Source of the DNA: Bombardia bombarda
Lineage: Eukaryota > Ascomycota > Sordariomycetes > Sordariales > Lasiosphaeriaceae
NCBI GenBank assembly: GCA_030512295.1
Contig: JAULSR010000009.1
Coordinates: 992,001-1,056,000, forward strand
DNA: 64,000 nucleotides
Reading direction: 5' to 3'
The translations under genes and the position numbers were made by a program. The number at the start of each line of letters is the position of its first letter. Position 1 is the stretch's first letter. The notes under the pieces are model-generated. The model did no database searches, was not told the DNA's origin, and saw nothing but the letters and a program-made list of their open reading frames with translations. This document shows positions 32,074 to 43,237 of this stretch, piece after piece.

Positions 32074-33719
32074 GCTGGCGTTTGCTTGTTGATAAGCTGT
32101 TGATATGGTCGGTGTTGTTAGCAAGAGGTATTTGTGTGAAGGATAGCTGCTCTCTCCCTGACTGGCGGTTTGCGTTGCTGGGAAAGTTTGAGATTGTTTT
32201 GCAGGAACAGGTAAGGTTTTTGTACGTAAAAATGGTTGGTGTGTCTAGTTAAGTCAGTGAGGTCTACTTCAATTTGTTTACTTCAATGCGAGTTTGTTCA
32301 GTGAAGGTGTTCAAGTGCGGGTGTTCAGTGCAGGTGTTCAGTGCAGGTGTTCAGTGCAGGTTCATTCAATGCTATGGCTGCCAGCTTGCGTACTGATCTC
32401 ATATCCCATCACCAGAGCGAGGAAATGGGACTTATTGGTAATATCTGTTTGTCGGTCAGCCTATGCTCGCCATTCATAAACGAGCTTCGTTTCGTCCCAC
32501 GGTCGGTGTCACGGGCTTGGGGGTCGGTCCTGGCAGCCACGCTCCTTCATAAGCATTGACTACGGATTGGCTACCTAGGCAATGGTCAATGTTGTCGACA
32601 GCAGTCTCTCGCCCGTGATAGTGGGATAGTGACTAGATGTACTTTGTGGGATACCTGCTGGCTGATGAGGCACTGACCTTCCCTATAGCTCCTGGGCGTG
32701 ATAGGCGATAGCCATGAGCTGAGATCTATAGCAACCTAGGTAGGGTACCAATCTACTGCAATTCAATTTGGGCTCTATTTATGGCCAGCTGAGCAATAAA
32801 GAGAGGGCGGAAGTTAAACATTGCGAGCCCTGAGAAACATAGGTGCAAGCAAGGACATGAAAGCTACACGGCCAAAAAAGTCCTTGTATTATAAGGAGAC
32901 TCACTGAAACTGCTACGACATGCATTCATTATGTTGATGTAGTTCCTTTTTCCCTATTTTTCAGTCCCGGTACATTTAAAGACTATTCTACCCTTATCGT
33001 AAAGATTCGATCTAATCGCGCGGGCAGGGAAAAGGATGTACGAGTGATAACACGTGCAGACATGACAATGTTCTTTATCTGAAATCTGGCGGGCTGTTCG
33101 ACAATAATACATATAGTATTACGTTATCGTGTTTGCGGTTGATATGGCACAAACATAGTGCTGGGTTCTCGTGGATGGATCCATGATCAGTCACACAGTT
33201 GACTACACGCGTAGTAAGGTAGTACGAATACCTCTGTTACGCTTCTGAACAAAGACCCTGTTCTCTAAATTGAAACGCAGCTTTCTTCCTTCATCAAAGA
33301 AACCTGATCCATAGTTAAAGGACGCTTCGCTCCTACCCAGCTTAGCTCCTCCGTCGCTAAACACAATACTACTTACTGGGTAGGTACATACGGGTAAGCA
33401 CCTCATTCACTGGCATACCTTAACTCTAATTCTCCCCACATCTACCTACCTTACGATTACACAAGGGGTTGGCCACGTCCCCACCAGTGACCCCAAGGTC
33501 ACCTAGTTCTCCGCCCGCCCACAACCCGTCGTGAATAATATTAACTTAAATTCATCCTTCCAGGCCATTGAAGTATTTAAACCAGCCAATTTAGCCCATC
33601 TCTGCAGGCCCGACCTCGCCAAAGTGCTTTTTCTTTTTTGCACAATTACCTACCATCCTGGACAATCGGTCACTTACAAAACAAGACCACGACACCACGA
33701 CAAATTAAATCCCACAAAA
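32074..33719. other. Intergenic between the 108-aa gene and the APH-type gene
   Basis: Contains a 13-bp direct repeat (GGTGTTCAGTGCA, three copies, 32317-32357) and promoter-like pyrimidine-rich sequence near 33640. No supported coding region. Confidence 0.5.
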
Positions 33720-35288
33720 ATGCCGGAAGATAACCCTCGAGACGGGCTTGCCTGGAGCGAGGCCAGCTTTTGGGACATACCCATTTGGACCAGGGAGCCG
33801 CAGCTGTCTGCGGTCGAGACAGTCTGCCGAAGGGTCCTCGCCATCGACCCCAAGGATAGCTGCACCGTCACCAGCTTCGACAGCGGCACCTGGAACAAGC
33901 TCTATCTTGTCGAAAGCCCAGCCGGCAGAGTTCTGATGCGCGTTTCGCTGCCTGCTGACCCAAAGCAGAAAGTGCTGGGCGAGGCGACGACTCTCCGCTG
34001 GATCCGCGATGCGACCGACGTCCCTGTCCCTGATGTTATCGCCTTTGATGACTCCCAAGATAACGAAATCACTTTCGAGTGGATTCTGATGGAACTCATG
34101 CCTGGCATTCCAGCGAGCAAGGCATGGCGCAAGATGTCCATGTCCGACAAGAAATCCTTTGTCGAGCAGGTTGCGCAGTTCCAGGCCCAGCTTTTCCAGC
34201 AGAGCTCCGAAGTGGGCCAATTCCGATCCATCGGTACACTTTACCCTGACCAGCACTCTCCCGAGCCAGCCACAGCAACCCCCAAGCCAGGCCATTTCGT
34301 GGATAACAGCTTCTTCTCTAAGGACCATTTCAGTTGCCAAATACCCCGTGGCCCCTATCGATCCTGTCATGAGTGGTTCGACGCTTATCTTGAAATGATC
34401 ATCCAGGCACAGACCGAGAAGATGAGGATTGCCCAAGAGGAGGAAGATGAAGATGATCTGGACGAGGCCGAAGCTTGTCGGGCATTGGCTCAGAAGCTCA
34501 AGACTGCGATCCCAATATTCTTTCCTCCACCACTGCATGGCGGAGAATCAGCCGAGCAAACTGTGCTTGTGCATAATGACCTGGCACTCCACAACATCCT
34601 CGTCGACAGAGACAGCGCCAAGGTCACAGCAATCCTCGACTGGGAATGCGTGTCAGCCAAACCTCTGTGGCTTGCAACCAAGGTGCCCGAATTCTTGCGA
34701 GGAGAAGAAGATCGAGATGAGGAGCCGCAGAGATCTATCTATGCGGACGCCTCCGAGGACGACGAAGAGGAAGATAACGGTCTGGACAACGAGGGCAAGA
34801 ACGGCCTGTACTGGATTCACTTGATGGAGTACGAGCAAACTCAGCTGCGCCCAGTCTACACTGCCAAGATGAAGGAGCTCTGGCCGCAGTGGGGAAAGGC
34901 TGCATCCAGCCATCGAGAACTTGACTTTTACGAAGCCCTCGGCTGGTGCGAGAGCGGCTGGAAGATACAGCGAGTTGCAAACTGGGCTGATGCGGTCATG
35001 AATCATACTGAGGGTGAAGAGTTCCCCCAATTGGAGGATTACCTCTCCGCACCCCGTGTTCAGCGTGAGCTGGGAGGCGGGCAACCCCAGGCTGCGGAGC
35101 AGGAAGAGGGTTACAGCCACGATAGCTGTGTCGAGATTGAGATTGAGATTGAGATTGAGGACGAGAAGCACGAGGCCGAGCACGAAGACAATGACGGCCT
35201 ATGGCACTGGAGAGCGATCTGCCGTGATGGATTCATGTCCCTGAGGGCAAAGCTATCTTGGGGCGGCTGTATGCAGGTAGGCAAATGA
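33720..35288 (+). CDS. APH/choline-kinase-type phosphotransferase
   Basis: 522 aa in a single exon, from an ATG in ideal context (CACAAAAATGCC). Aminoglycoside phosphotransferase-fold motifs are VTSFDSGTWNKLYLVES (nucleotide loop), RVLMRVSL (beta-3; the usual Lys is Arg here), GEATTLRWI (helix Glu), WILMELMPGIPASKAW (hinge), VLVHNDLALHNILVD (H-x-D-x4-N catalytic loop) and TAILDWECVSA (metal-binding Asp). This is the standard order for the large fungal APH family (PF01636 type), whose small-molecule substrates are mostly unknown. Acidic insertions (EEEDEDDLDEAEA; SEDDEEEDNG) and an EIEIEIEIE run made by a GAGATT microsatellite (35135-35160) are species-type additions. Confidence 0.8.
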   Translation: MPEDNPRDGLAWSEASFWDIPIWTREPQLSAVETVCRRVLAIDPKDSCTVTSFDSGTWNKLYLVESPAGRVLMRVSLPADPKQKVLGEATTLRWIRDATDVPVPDVIAFDDSQDNEITFEWILMELMPGIPASKAWRKMSMSDKKSFVEQVAQFQAQLFQQSSEVGQFRSIGTLYPDQHSPEPATATPKPGHFVDNSFFSKDHFSCQIPRGPYRSCHEWFDAYLEMIIQAQTEKMRIAQEEEDEDDLDEAEACRALAQKLKTAIPIFFPPPLHGGESAEQTVLVHNDLALHNILVDRDSAKVTAILDWECVSAKPLWLATKVPEFLRGEEDRDEEPQRSIYADASEDDEEEDNGLDNEGKNGLYWIHLMEYEQTQLRPVYTAKMKELWPQWGKAASSHRELDFYEALGWCESGWKIQRVANWADAVMNHTEGEEFPQLEDYLSAPRVQRELGGGQPQAAEQEEGYSHDSCVEIEIEIEIEDEKHEAEHEDNDGLWHWRAICRDGFMSLRAKLSWGGCMQVGK

Positions 35289-38020
35289 TGAACCTGGATC
35301 CCTTTGTGGGGGAGTGGCCCACCCTGTGTAACCATAGGGCTAGGTGGGGTCCAGGTTTACAACCCCCTTTAATTAACATAGCCAAAATATCTATCTAAAT
35401 AAGGTTATCAATTTACAAGTTGTGTTCGTTGTGACGGCACGGTAAATCACCAGAGGCAGGGCTGCAGGAATGATCCTACCATAGTATTGAATAATAGTAT
35501 TGAATAATAAAGGCCGCGGGGGTAATCCCACGCGGAACCTTCCTTCAATGGCCCGCGGGGTCCAGCGGCTCCACAGCGAGTCTCTGCTGTCTGCACAGCT
35601 CCGTTTGCTGACCCTGCGCAGACCTCGTTCCTCTTTCAGGGGACAGCGAGCCTCCCTTCTCTCTTCTTCCGTCCGTCTTTGTCCCGCCAGCTCGTGTCTC
35701 GCACCGACCGTCGCTTGCTCTCTGCCCCTCCTCATCAGCGACGGCGAAGGTGTCGAGGACGACAGCATCGAGGACGACAGCATCGAGGACGACAGCATCG
35801 AGGACCAGATCCTCAATTCAAAGGGAATGCTGATTCTGCCGTGGCTGTTCTCTCTTTCTTCCTCAATTCCCTCGCAGGCATGTCTTCAGGAGTCCTGGAT
35901 CGACCGAAACGAGATAGAAGTGGAGCGAAACTTCCCGAAAGAGATGGTCGACTCTCGTGAAGAAAGGGGTTGACGTCCACCGACGCTATCACGCTGATGT
36001 TTACTTTTTTGTCGCGTCGAAAAGGCCGAGTATATGAGTTCAGGTCTACCGACAGATTCTGGCCACTGTCACGAAAAGATATCGTGAGCTCGTCTGATGG
36101 CCCCTCCACCGTGTTTCGGTGCTGAGAGAGGGTAGGATAACTGCTATCCGTTGCCGATTCGAGTGACGGCTGCGGACATTGCAGACAGCCAGAGTGCGAC
36201 CAGCCAAGTTGAGGAAAGGAGCCAAGCAGCGGACATAATCACGGTGCCAGAGCATAATAGCGTGGCTGCTGCGTCGGCATCGATGGAAGACGAAGAACGG
36301 CAGGAATAAAAGACAGAGAGACAGCACACCTATCAGTGAAATTATTTTAATTTGGAACGTGGCTCGCCCAGATATGTACCGATACACCTCGGGAGATTGA
36401 TTATTCTCTTTTCTGCCCTTCACTTTAGATATTCTCCAATGTTCAGCTCCTAGCAGGCTTGGAGGAAAGCCCGAATTATCTCCAGTATCCACGCAGTATA
36501 TAGCACCAGAGCCCCACGGGTGATACACCATGGACTGCTCCTTCCTGTGACATCAGGGCGCCTCCCGAAGGAGGCATTCGCGAATCATCTCTGATTTCAC
36601 GTCACGGCCAAGGCCCTTCGAGACCATGGTATCCTAACTATATCCAGACTTGTCCTTGCTAGTGATGCTGACGGGCGTACCATCTCGGACCGAGTCGCGC
36701 CCGCTAACATCACAGGGCGGATCGTGCTCGTACGCAAGCTAGTCATGGGCCATCACAGGGTTAGTGTCAGAGACAAGATTTATTATTGCCTTTGTGGCGT
36801 TGGAGCAGGAGTCATTGCCGCGGCAGCTGGAATCCTAATATGCTTTGCGAAACCTTCTCGCTGCTCTTGGTTCCTGCATTGTTGATGAAACCCGCAGCGA
36901 GTCTGCTGACAAGGTAGAGGCGGCACGGCGTTAACCTATTACGATTAAGATGCGGGGCTGTTATGGGATTAGTTGTGGTAGGACGTAACTAGTCATCCTG
37001 CCTCATTCAGTAGCTAGCCGCAGCATCGCCCTTGCGTCCTGGTACACCATCTGCTGCTCAAAGAGGATCTGTTCCCTGAAGCTTGGGGTGCTTACTCCGG
37101 CCGACGCTTCGGCTACCAGCGCAGCCCGGGGGCTCCGCCGCCGAGCAGATATCTGCCCCCTCGTCGCTCAGGGCCGAAAATGGCTCCATTGCGATCACGA
37201 CTGACTGACTGACTGACTGACTGACTGACTGCCATGGTTACGTTTGAGGACCCTTGGCGGCTGCAACTCAGATTAGTCTTAAAATAGTGTCTCAAAATAG
37301 TGTCCTGACTCTCGATGCGGATGATCGAAAGCGGACGTGATTGGATGCGGAAGAAGGAGACGGAGCTTGAAGACAAACGCTGAAACTGGTTGAGAATGCC
37401 CAGGGATACATGACACCCAGGTCCTGATGTTAGGCGCTTCTTCTAGTTCGACAAGGAAGCGCGGGCGGGGTGAAACTCTAAAAATGGTTTACGGTTTCTG
37501 AGTGTGACGGGGACGCGCGGCCTCTGACGGCTTGGAGTACCTGATTGATCGAGTACTCAGGCCAAAGTCTTAACCACATACGTACTAGTGTTGACCTGTT
37601 AGTTTAGTGTACTGACTTGACCAAGGCGCTTTGCTGTGCCCCTGCAGTTAACCCCTCCTTGCTCCACTCGACAATACGTACAAAGCAAGCGGAACAACAA
37701 GATGCCGAAGTGGTGACGGCTGACTAACAGAGATGACTAATCCTCAACAAGTTAGCACGTTAGCAAGTTTCTCCAGCTCTGATTTTCCCAGCTCTGATTT
37801 CTCCAGCTCTGATTTCTCCAGCTCTGATTTCTCCACGTCATCAACAAGCGCCAACCCAATCTTTACCCTTCTTCTTTTTATCTTTCTTCGACATAAGTAC
37901 GCCCCATTAATCGTCTTAATCTAACGGTAAAACCCAAACAATCGGCCGTCCTGTACCCAGAACAAAGCGTTGCTCGACTTGTGGCCCTATAGTCGCTGCT
38001 TCAGAACGCTTCGCTTTACA
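35289..38020. other. Long intergenic region with microsatellites
   Basis: No secure gene. A frame at 35500-35973 (+) contains three perfect 15-bp repeats (GACGACAGCATCGAG, 35757-35803, reading DDSIE) but no other support. A (GACT)n tract lies at 37199-37231, and a 15-bp repeat (TTCTCCAGCTCTGAT, about four copies) at 37768-37836 in the leader of the next gene. Confidence 0.5.
37768..37836. repeat. 15-bp tandem repeat (TTCTCCAGCTCTGAT)n
   Basis: Four to five copies, the first two imperfect, lie about 200 bp upstream of the coiled-coil kinase-like gene. They could be read as SSSDF repeats in a 63-codon frame starting at 37733, but that frame ends without linking to the main gene. Confidence 0.75.
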
Positions 38021-40441
38021 ATGGACGACGAGAATGCGAGACTACGGCAAGCTCTCGCCGAATCCGAGCGTTCGCGGGAAAATGAAAAGCGTTTGCGGGA
38101 AAATGCAGAGCGTTTGCAGGAAAATGAAAAGCGTTTGCGGGAAAATGCAGAGCGTTCGCGGGAAAATGAAAAGCGTTTGCGGGAAAATGCAGAGCGTTCG
38201 CGGGAAAATGAAAAGCGTTTGCGGGAAAATGCAGAGCGTTTGCAGGAAAAGACAGAGCAGATTACGCGACCGCAGACGCTTATGCCTTATCTTGAGGCTT
38301 GCCACTCTCTCAGTCTCGCTATTCAAGTGGTCACTCGTCGTTCTATGACTACGCAAGGCAATCCGACGAATCCTGTCGGCCGACTTTACCCTCGACGAAT
38401 CATTCCGTGGGATGACTTCCCCGCGAAACAAGAGGAGATATGGGAACAACTCTCAGAACCGTCCTTCACTTCCCAGCACCAATTCCCGTCCCAGAATCAG
38501 ATGGACTACGTGCGGTCTTTGATCGGTTCCATCAGCAGCGAGGACGGTCTTCGATATTTCGAGCGCGATACAGTCGAAAACGCGGTGCAGAAGCTTATCG
38601 GCGTAGTGAACGATAATATACTGCTGCGAGACCGCTTTGGTCTACGCGGGACCGTGACATTCGAGAGTCACACAAACCTTGGCAATACCGAAAATAATCT
38701 CACCGAGTCTCTGTCCCTTAGCGAGGGTGGTACCAGTGATGGAACATCCGCCCGAACGGGACCGACCTACAAGGCTCAGAGCAAAATAAAAGGGAAGGGG
38801 AAGGGTAACCGAGCAGACAACTTTTGCATTTACGAAACATCGGACGGCGTGATCGTCCCCAAGATAGCGATCGAGTACAAGGCACCGCACAAGCTGACAC
38901 AGGATGAGATAAGCACGGGCCTGGTATCCGAAGTCCAGCCAGATCGCGACGTGATCAACAAGGATGGTAAGGACTTTGCGTTTACGTCGAGGGCGCTCGC
39001 CGCTGCTGTTGTTACCCAGCTTTTCTCCTATATGATTGGCAAGGGTATCCAGTATGGATATGTCTCTACGGGTGAGGCTTTTGTCTTTCTGTACATTCCA
39101 GACGATGCTAGCACAGTCTACTACTATGTGAGTGTGCCAAACTTGGACGTCCGCGACGACGACGAGACTCGGCTACATCGCACGGCTGTTGCACAGGTCT
39201 TCGCCTTCATTCTCCAGTCCCTCCGTGCGGAACCGCCTTCGCAAGTGTGGCATGATGCAGCTGCAACGCTTGATACCTGGGCTGTGGAGTACGACGATAT
39301 ACTAAGCAGAATCCCTGAAACGGTTCGTAAGGGAAAGCAGCCTCGCGCTTCCCCTTACAAAGCACAGCATTGGCGTGGGTTCAAACGCTCGCCAATTCGG
39401 ACGCGTTCAAGCTGCCGGCCACTTGACATTAATTCGGGTTTTGGAGACGACAGTGACGACAGTGACGACGAAGATGCTCCCCCTTCACCGACGGCAGGTC
39501 GTTCGACTCGCTTTGGTAAGGAGGCAGCCAGTTCAAGTTCGGTCTCTAGCGGGAGGCGGGGACAAGGTGGGAGAGGGGGCCGGCAGCAACGTGGGGCGGA
39601 GCAGACAAGAGGGGGCCGGCAGCAACGTGGGGCGGAGCGGACAAGAATACAGGACCGGCCGTACTGCACTCATCACTGTCTCCTCGGTCTGGCGTATGGC
39701 GGACCGATAGACGAGAGCTGCCCTAACGCCGAAAGCCACGGATCCAGGCACATTAACCTCGCCAAGTTCAAGCCTCTTGTCCGCACTCAACTGGCCAAAG
39801 ATCGCGGTCCTGATGCGGACTCCGTCTCGCTCTATTTGTCCGGCTCAATTGGAGCGCTCCTAAAGATTCGTCTGTCCGCCTTTGGATACACGTTCGTAGC
39901 CAAGGCTGTGGAAGCGCCATGCCTTAAGCGCCTCCAGCATGAGGAGAAGATGTACGACCATCTTCGCTCTATCCAGGGGGAGCATGTTCCTGTGTGTCTT
40001 GGTCTGATAAATCTGGTCCTGCCATACTACTATGATGGTGGTGTCTTCAGACACCTCCTCCTTCTCAGTTGGGGTGGGCGACCTCTGCCCTACTGCACTG
40101 ACCAGATCGACAAGACCCGTGTCATCGCTGCAGTTTCTGCGGCCTTTGCAAGCCTACACCGACTGCAGGTCCTCCACGGCGACGCGGAAGCACGAAATAT
40201 CACATATGATAAGGGTCCTATGATCGTAGATCTCGAAAGGGCGAAAGTCTGCGCTCGCGAACCTCTCGGCTCTATCCCCCCGGACAGCCAGGTTCGGAAG
40301 AGGAATCGCGACACATTGCAGAAGCATGGAGATGATGATCCCTTTAGGAAAGAGCTGCGGTCGGTCGTGGAGAGCGTCTCGAGATGCTTCGGGGCAGTTA
40401 CAGTTACCATGCCGCCTGACTCGAGACTTGTCCACAAATAA
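38021..40441 (+). CDS. Coiled-coil, E-x-K nuclease-like and kinase-like fusion protein
   Basis: 806 aa, one exon; ATG 38021 (ACAATGGAC) is preferred because no ATG lies upstream in frame. Residues 15-80 are a perfect heptad array: about four copies of a 42-bp unit (ENEKRLRENAERLQ and variants). About residues 150-370 contain FCIYETSDGVIVPKIAIEYK (E-x-K at about 284-288) and AAAVVTQLFSYMIGKGIQYG, reminiscent of a PD-(D/E)XK nuclease fold. A Gly/Arg/Gln-rich repeat follows, then a Cys/His knuckle (YCTHHCLLGL, SCPNAESHG). The C-terminal kinase-like part has FVAKAVE (Lys, about 626), HEEKMYDHL (Glu), LHGDAEARNITYD (catalytic Asp/Asn, about 718) and MIVDLERA (Asp, about 736). It is a distant analogue of the FunK1 gene at 22102. 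The nuclease assignment is inference. Confidence 0.75.
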   Translation: MDDENARLRQALAESERSRENEKRLRENAERLQENEKRLRENAERSRENEKRLRENAERSRENEKRLRENAERLQEKTEQITRPQTLMPYLEACHSLSLAIQVVTRRSMTTQGNPTNPVGRLYPRRIIPWDDFPAKQEEIWEQLSEPSFTSQHQFPSQNQMDYVRSLIGSISSEDGLRYFERDTVENAVQKLIGVVNDNILLRDRFGLRGTVTFESHTNLGNTENNLTESLSLSEGGTSDGTSARTGPTYKAQSKIKGKGKGNRADNFCIYETSDGVIVPKIAIEYKAPHKLTQDEISTGLVSEVQPDRDVINKDGKDFAFTSRALAAAVVTQLFSYMIGKGIQYGYVSTGEAFVFLYIPDDASTVYYYVSVPNLDVRDDDETRLHRTAVAQVFAFILQSLRAEPPSQVWHDAAATLDTWAVEYDDILSRIPETVRKGKQPRASPYKAQHWRGFKRSPIRTRSSCRPLDINSGFGDDSDDSDDEDAPPSPTAGRSTRFGKEAASSSSVSSGRRGQGGRGGRQQRGAEQTRGGRQQRGAERTRIQDRPYCTHHCLLGLAYGGPIDESCPNAESHGSRHINLAKFKPLVRTQLAKDRGPDADSVSLYLSGSIGALLKIRLSAFGYTFVAKAVEAPCLKRLQHEEKMYDHLRSIQGEHVPVCLGLINLVLPYYYDGGVFRHLLLLSWGGRPLPYCTDQIDKTRVIAAVSAAFASLHRLQVLHGDAEARNITYDKGPMIVDLERAKVCAREPLGSIPPDSQVRKRNRDTLQKHGDDDPFRKELRSVVESVSRCFGAVTVTMPPDSRLVHK

Positions 40442-42066
40442 CGTATACGCAAAGGGCTGCTCGAGAAGTATACGTTAGGAAAGGGGGAGTCGCGATGGGA
40501 TCAACGAAGCTGGCGGTCTACGCAGGAGGCTACATGATTGACGAGGATGGCGACTCGAGATTGTTGGTGCATCATGCTTATCGCTAGGTTTAGCTAGTAG
40601 TAGTTTTTTATCTATTGCCCTGTCATATTGCCCTGTCATATTGCCCTGGCATATTGCCCTGTCACGAATATTGGGGACGCCAGGTCCAGACATGTGTCCA
40701 TCCTAGTAGTCTCGATCCCGTCCAGCCGATCGTCACGGCCCAGGTCCTCTAGCCCCCGCGCTACAAAAGCAGCACCGATTCCACTGACTCATTGTATCTG
40801 ACTCATTGTATCTCTCTCTACCTCGAGTACTTGACTCGCCCATCATCGTAGACGATCACGGACGTTAGCCGTTTCTCGTTTCGGAAGATGCGCGCTTGTA
40901 CACGACGCGGTCCGCACGCATTTGTCACAGATCGAAAACGCCCTTCCTCCATATTGATATTGGAGAAGCCGACCGCCAACCAATCGAGACTTCGATCAGA
41001 ATGCCTTGCCGACGACACGTGGCTAGTGGGTTTCCCCCCCGAACTCCGCAGCCTCCCCGCACCGCAGGGGTCTATTTGGCAGGGGGGGGGGGGGGGGCCA
41101 AGTTCGAAAATGAGAGATGGCAATGAAGTTTGCGTAGACGCTGATTTCTCGACGAAAGCCCGCCGCCCCCTTATCGCTGTGTTGGAGATCCCGCCTGGTA
41201 CAGTACGTCGAACCTGACTTCATCTCCCCCACTGCATGACTAAAGAGTTGAGAAGAAGATAGGAGCGGTTCGATTGCGAGGGCCCCACGAGACGAATCTC
41301 AGGACCCCCATCCTCTGCCGACCTTGTTTCCCATCAGAATCTGGGGCGAACCGTTTGCCTGACATATCCGCCGGAAGCCCCGTTGTCTGTGGGCTCCTCC
41401 GTCTCCGTATCGACAGCGTCAGACAGACGGTGCGACGAAAACAAGCAGCAACGTCGAGATTCAGTTCCGTGCATGAGATGAGCGCCTTCCTCTCCCTTCC
41501 TCTCCCTGTGGCACCAATGACAGCTCGTGCGACATGAGCCCAGGGGCAAAGTGCCAACCAACATGGCAAGTTTGTTAGACTACACCGGAACTACACCGGA
41601 GGGTGTACATGAAGCACAGTACCGTCTTACGTCCGCTGCGGCCTGGAATTTTCTGCCAGGGCCTCCACTCCGTGTGCGGACTAGCGTTGTTCGAACACAT
41701 TCTCGTGGTCCATTGTTTGCCTCGTGGTCCATTGTTTGCCGCTCAGGCCCAGCCCTTCGTTTTTTTTTTTTGCCAGACTCGCCTTGGAAGCAGATGTCGT
41801 GTTATCGTCTCTTGGTCATAGAGGTGTGTTCATCTCGTGTGGCTTCCTGCTCCAACAACGACGACAACGGCCGCATCGGTTAGATGTGGGATACTAGTCA
41901 TTTTACTGACGGGCCGAACTGCATGACTCTCATGGCCTGGCGGCCCCTAAGGCACTTTGTCTGCTGGTGACGTGAGAAGGCTTCCCTTATAAGACGCTCC
42001 TCCGCACTCCATCTTCTCCTGGTATTGCATTTCTTCGCGCTGTGCGTACATATCCTATAACATCCA
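40442..42066. other. Intergenic, no gene seen
   Basis: Holds a TTGCCCTGTCATA repeat (40615-40665, four copies) and a G13 run (41082-41097). Overlapping 70-118-codon frames on both strands lack motifs. Confidence 0.5.
41987..41993 (+). promoter_or_regulatory. TATA-like element of the methyltransferase gene
   Basis: TTATAAG lies 74 nt upstream of the ATG at 42067, with a pyrimidine-rich stretch after it. Position and orientation fit a core promoter; no experimental support. Confidence 0.35.
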
Positions 42067-43237
42067 ATGTCTTCCAGCCCGCCAGCAACCGATTCGCAGG
42101 ATGAAGCCAACCAACCTGCCACCGAGCAGACGCAACCGTCCATCGAAATCGATCTAGATCTCGAGCAAGGCGATGACGCTGACTCGGCAGTTGGCGGGAC
42201 TTTGCGCCGTCCACTGCGTCACTGACCGAGAGCATACTACAATATCGTCTCGTACATGGTCGGACCTACAAGAGTTCCACGACAAACGATTACTGGGCTC
42301 CCAACGATGATCTGCAGAACGATGGCCTTGACTTGTTTGACAACGCCGCAACCGTGCTGCTTGGAGACAAGTTGTTTCTTGCCCCGATTGGCGAGAACCC
42401 ACATAGAGTCCTGGACGTCGGAACAGGAACTGGCTTGTGGGCCATCGATTTTGCAGATGCCTACCCCGGAGCCGAGGTTACTGCTACCGACATCAGCCCT
42501 ATTCAACCGACATGGGTCCCACCGAACCTGCAATTCGAGATGGACGACATGAACCTCGACTGGACTTGGCCCGAGAACCATTTCGACTTGGTTCATTTGC
42601 GCGTGTTGTATGGCAGTGTCCGTGATTGGGCGAAGCTGTACAGCCAGGCATTCCGCTGCCTGAAACCGGGCGGATGGATACAGGATTTTGAGCTGGACAC
42701 CAAGCTCGAATCTGACCGTGTCACGCCCGACGAGAAGCGGGCTTCCGAGGCGTGGGGTGAGCTATATATCGAAGCTGGGAAGAGAACAGGTTGCAGCTTC
42801 GACATAGCCCGTGGGAGCAAGATGAAGGAAACCATGGAAGCTGCCGGATTCGTCGATATCACGGAGAAGAATATCATCATCCCATGCGGCGCCTGGCCAA
42901 GAGACGAGAGATTGAAACATGCCGGCCTTCTCATCCAAGCTTCCATTCTAGTTAGCCTTGATGGCTTGGTCATGTTACTCTGTACAGAGGTACTGGGATG
43001 GTCCAGCGAAGAAGTTATCGTCTTGGTTGCCAAGATGCGGCAATTGGTGAAGCGCACGATGGCCTGTTCCTACATCAATGCGTAAGTTTGGATAAAGAGC
43101 AATATTTTTTTATTTTTTTTTTATTTTTTTTTATTTTTTTTTATTTTTTTTTCATTTGATAGCCTACTGACATGTTCTACCATAGCACTGTTGTATATGG
43201 ACGCAAGCCGCCTTCTGCTGGCACTCCTGCGCCGTAG
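42067..43237 (+). CDS. LaeA-like SAM-dependent methyltransferase, one frame break
   Basis: ATG 42067 (CCAATGTC) starts the usual disordered, Asp/Glu-rich leader (MSSSPPATDSQDEANQ). At GTTGGCGGGACT (about 42195) one base is missing. The next frame then reads LTESILQYRLVHGRTYKS, YWAPNDD, RVLDVGTGTGLWAIDFADAY (SAM motif I), VTATDISPIQPTWVPPN, FDLVHLRVL, LKPGGWIQDFE and WPRDERLKHAGLL. After a 104-nt intron (43082-43185, full of ATTTTTTTT units) a short second exon reads TVVYGRKPPSAGTPAP and stops at 43237. This is the architecture of the fungal LaeA/TAM-like methyltransferases, about 355 aa. LaeA itself regulates secondary metabolism; most paralogues are uncharacterised. The break is probably a sequence error or recent mutation. 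Confidence 0.8.

Noticed and set aside
33705..34538. 277-codon minus-strand frame
   Set aside because: Antisense of the APH-type gene, which has all catalytic motifs.
35500..35973. 157-codon plus-strand frame with DDSIE repeats
   Set aside because: The repeat is three 15-bp units only; the rest is Ser/Arg-rich with no leader or splice evidence.
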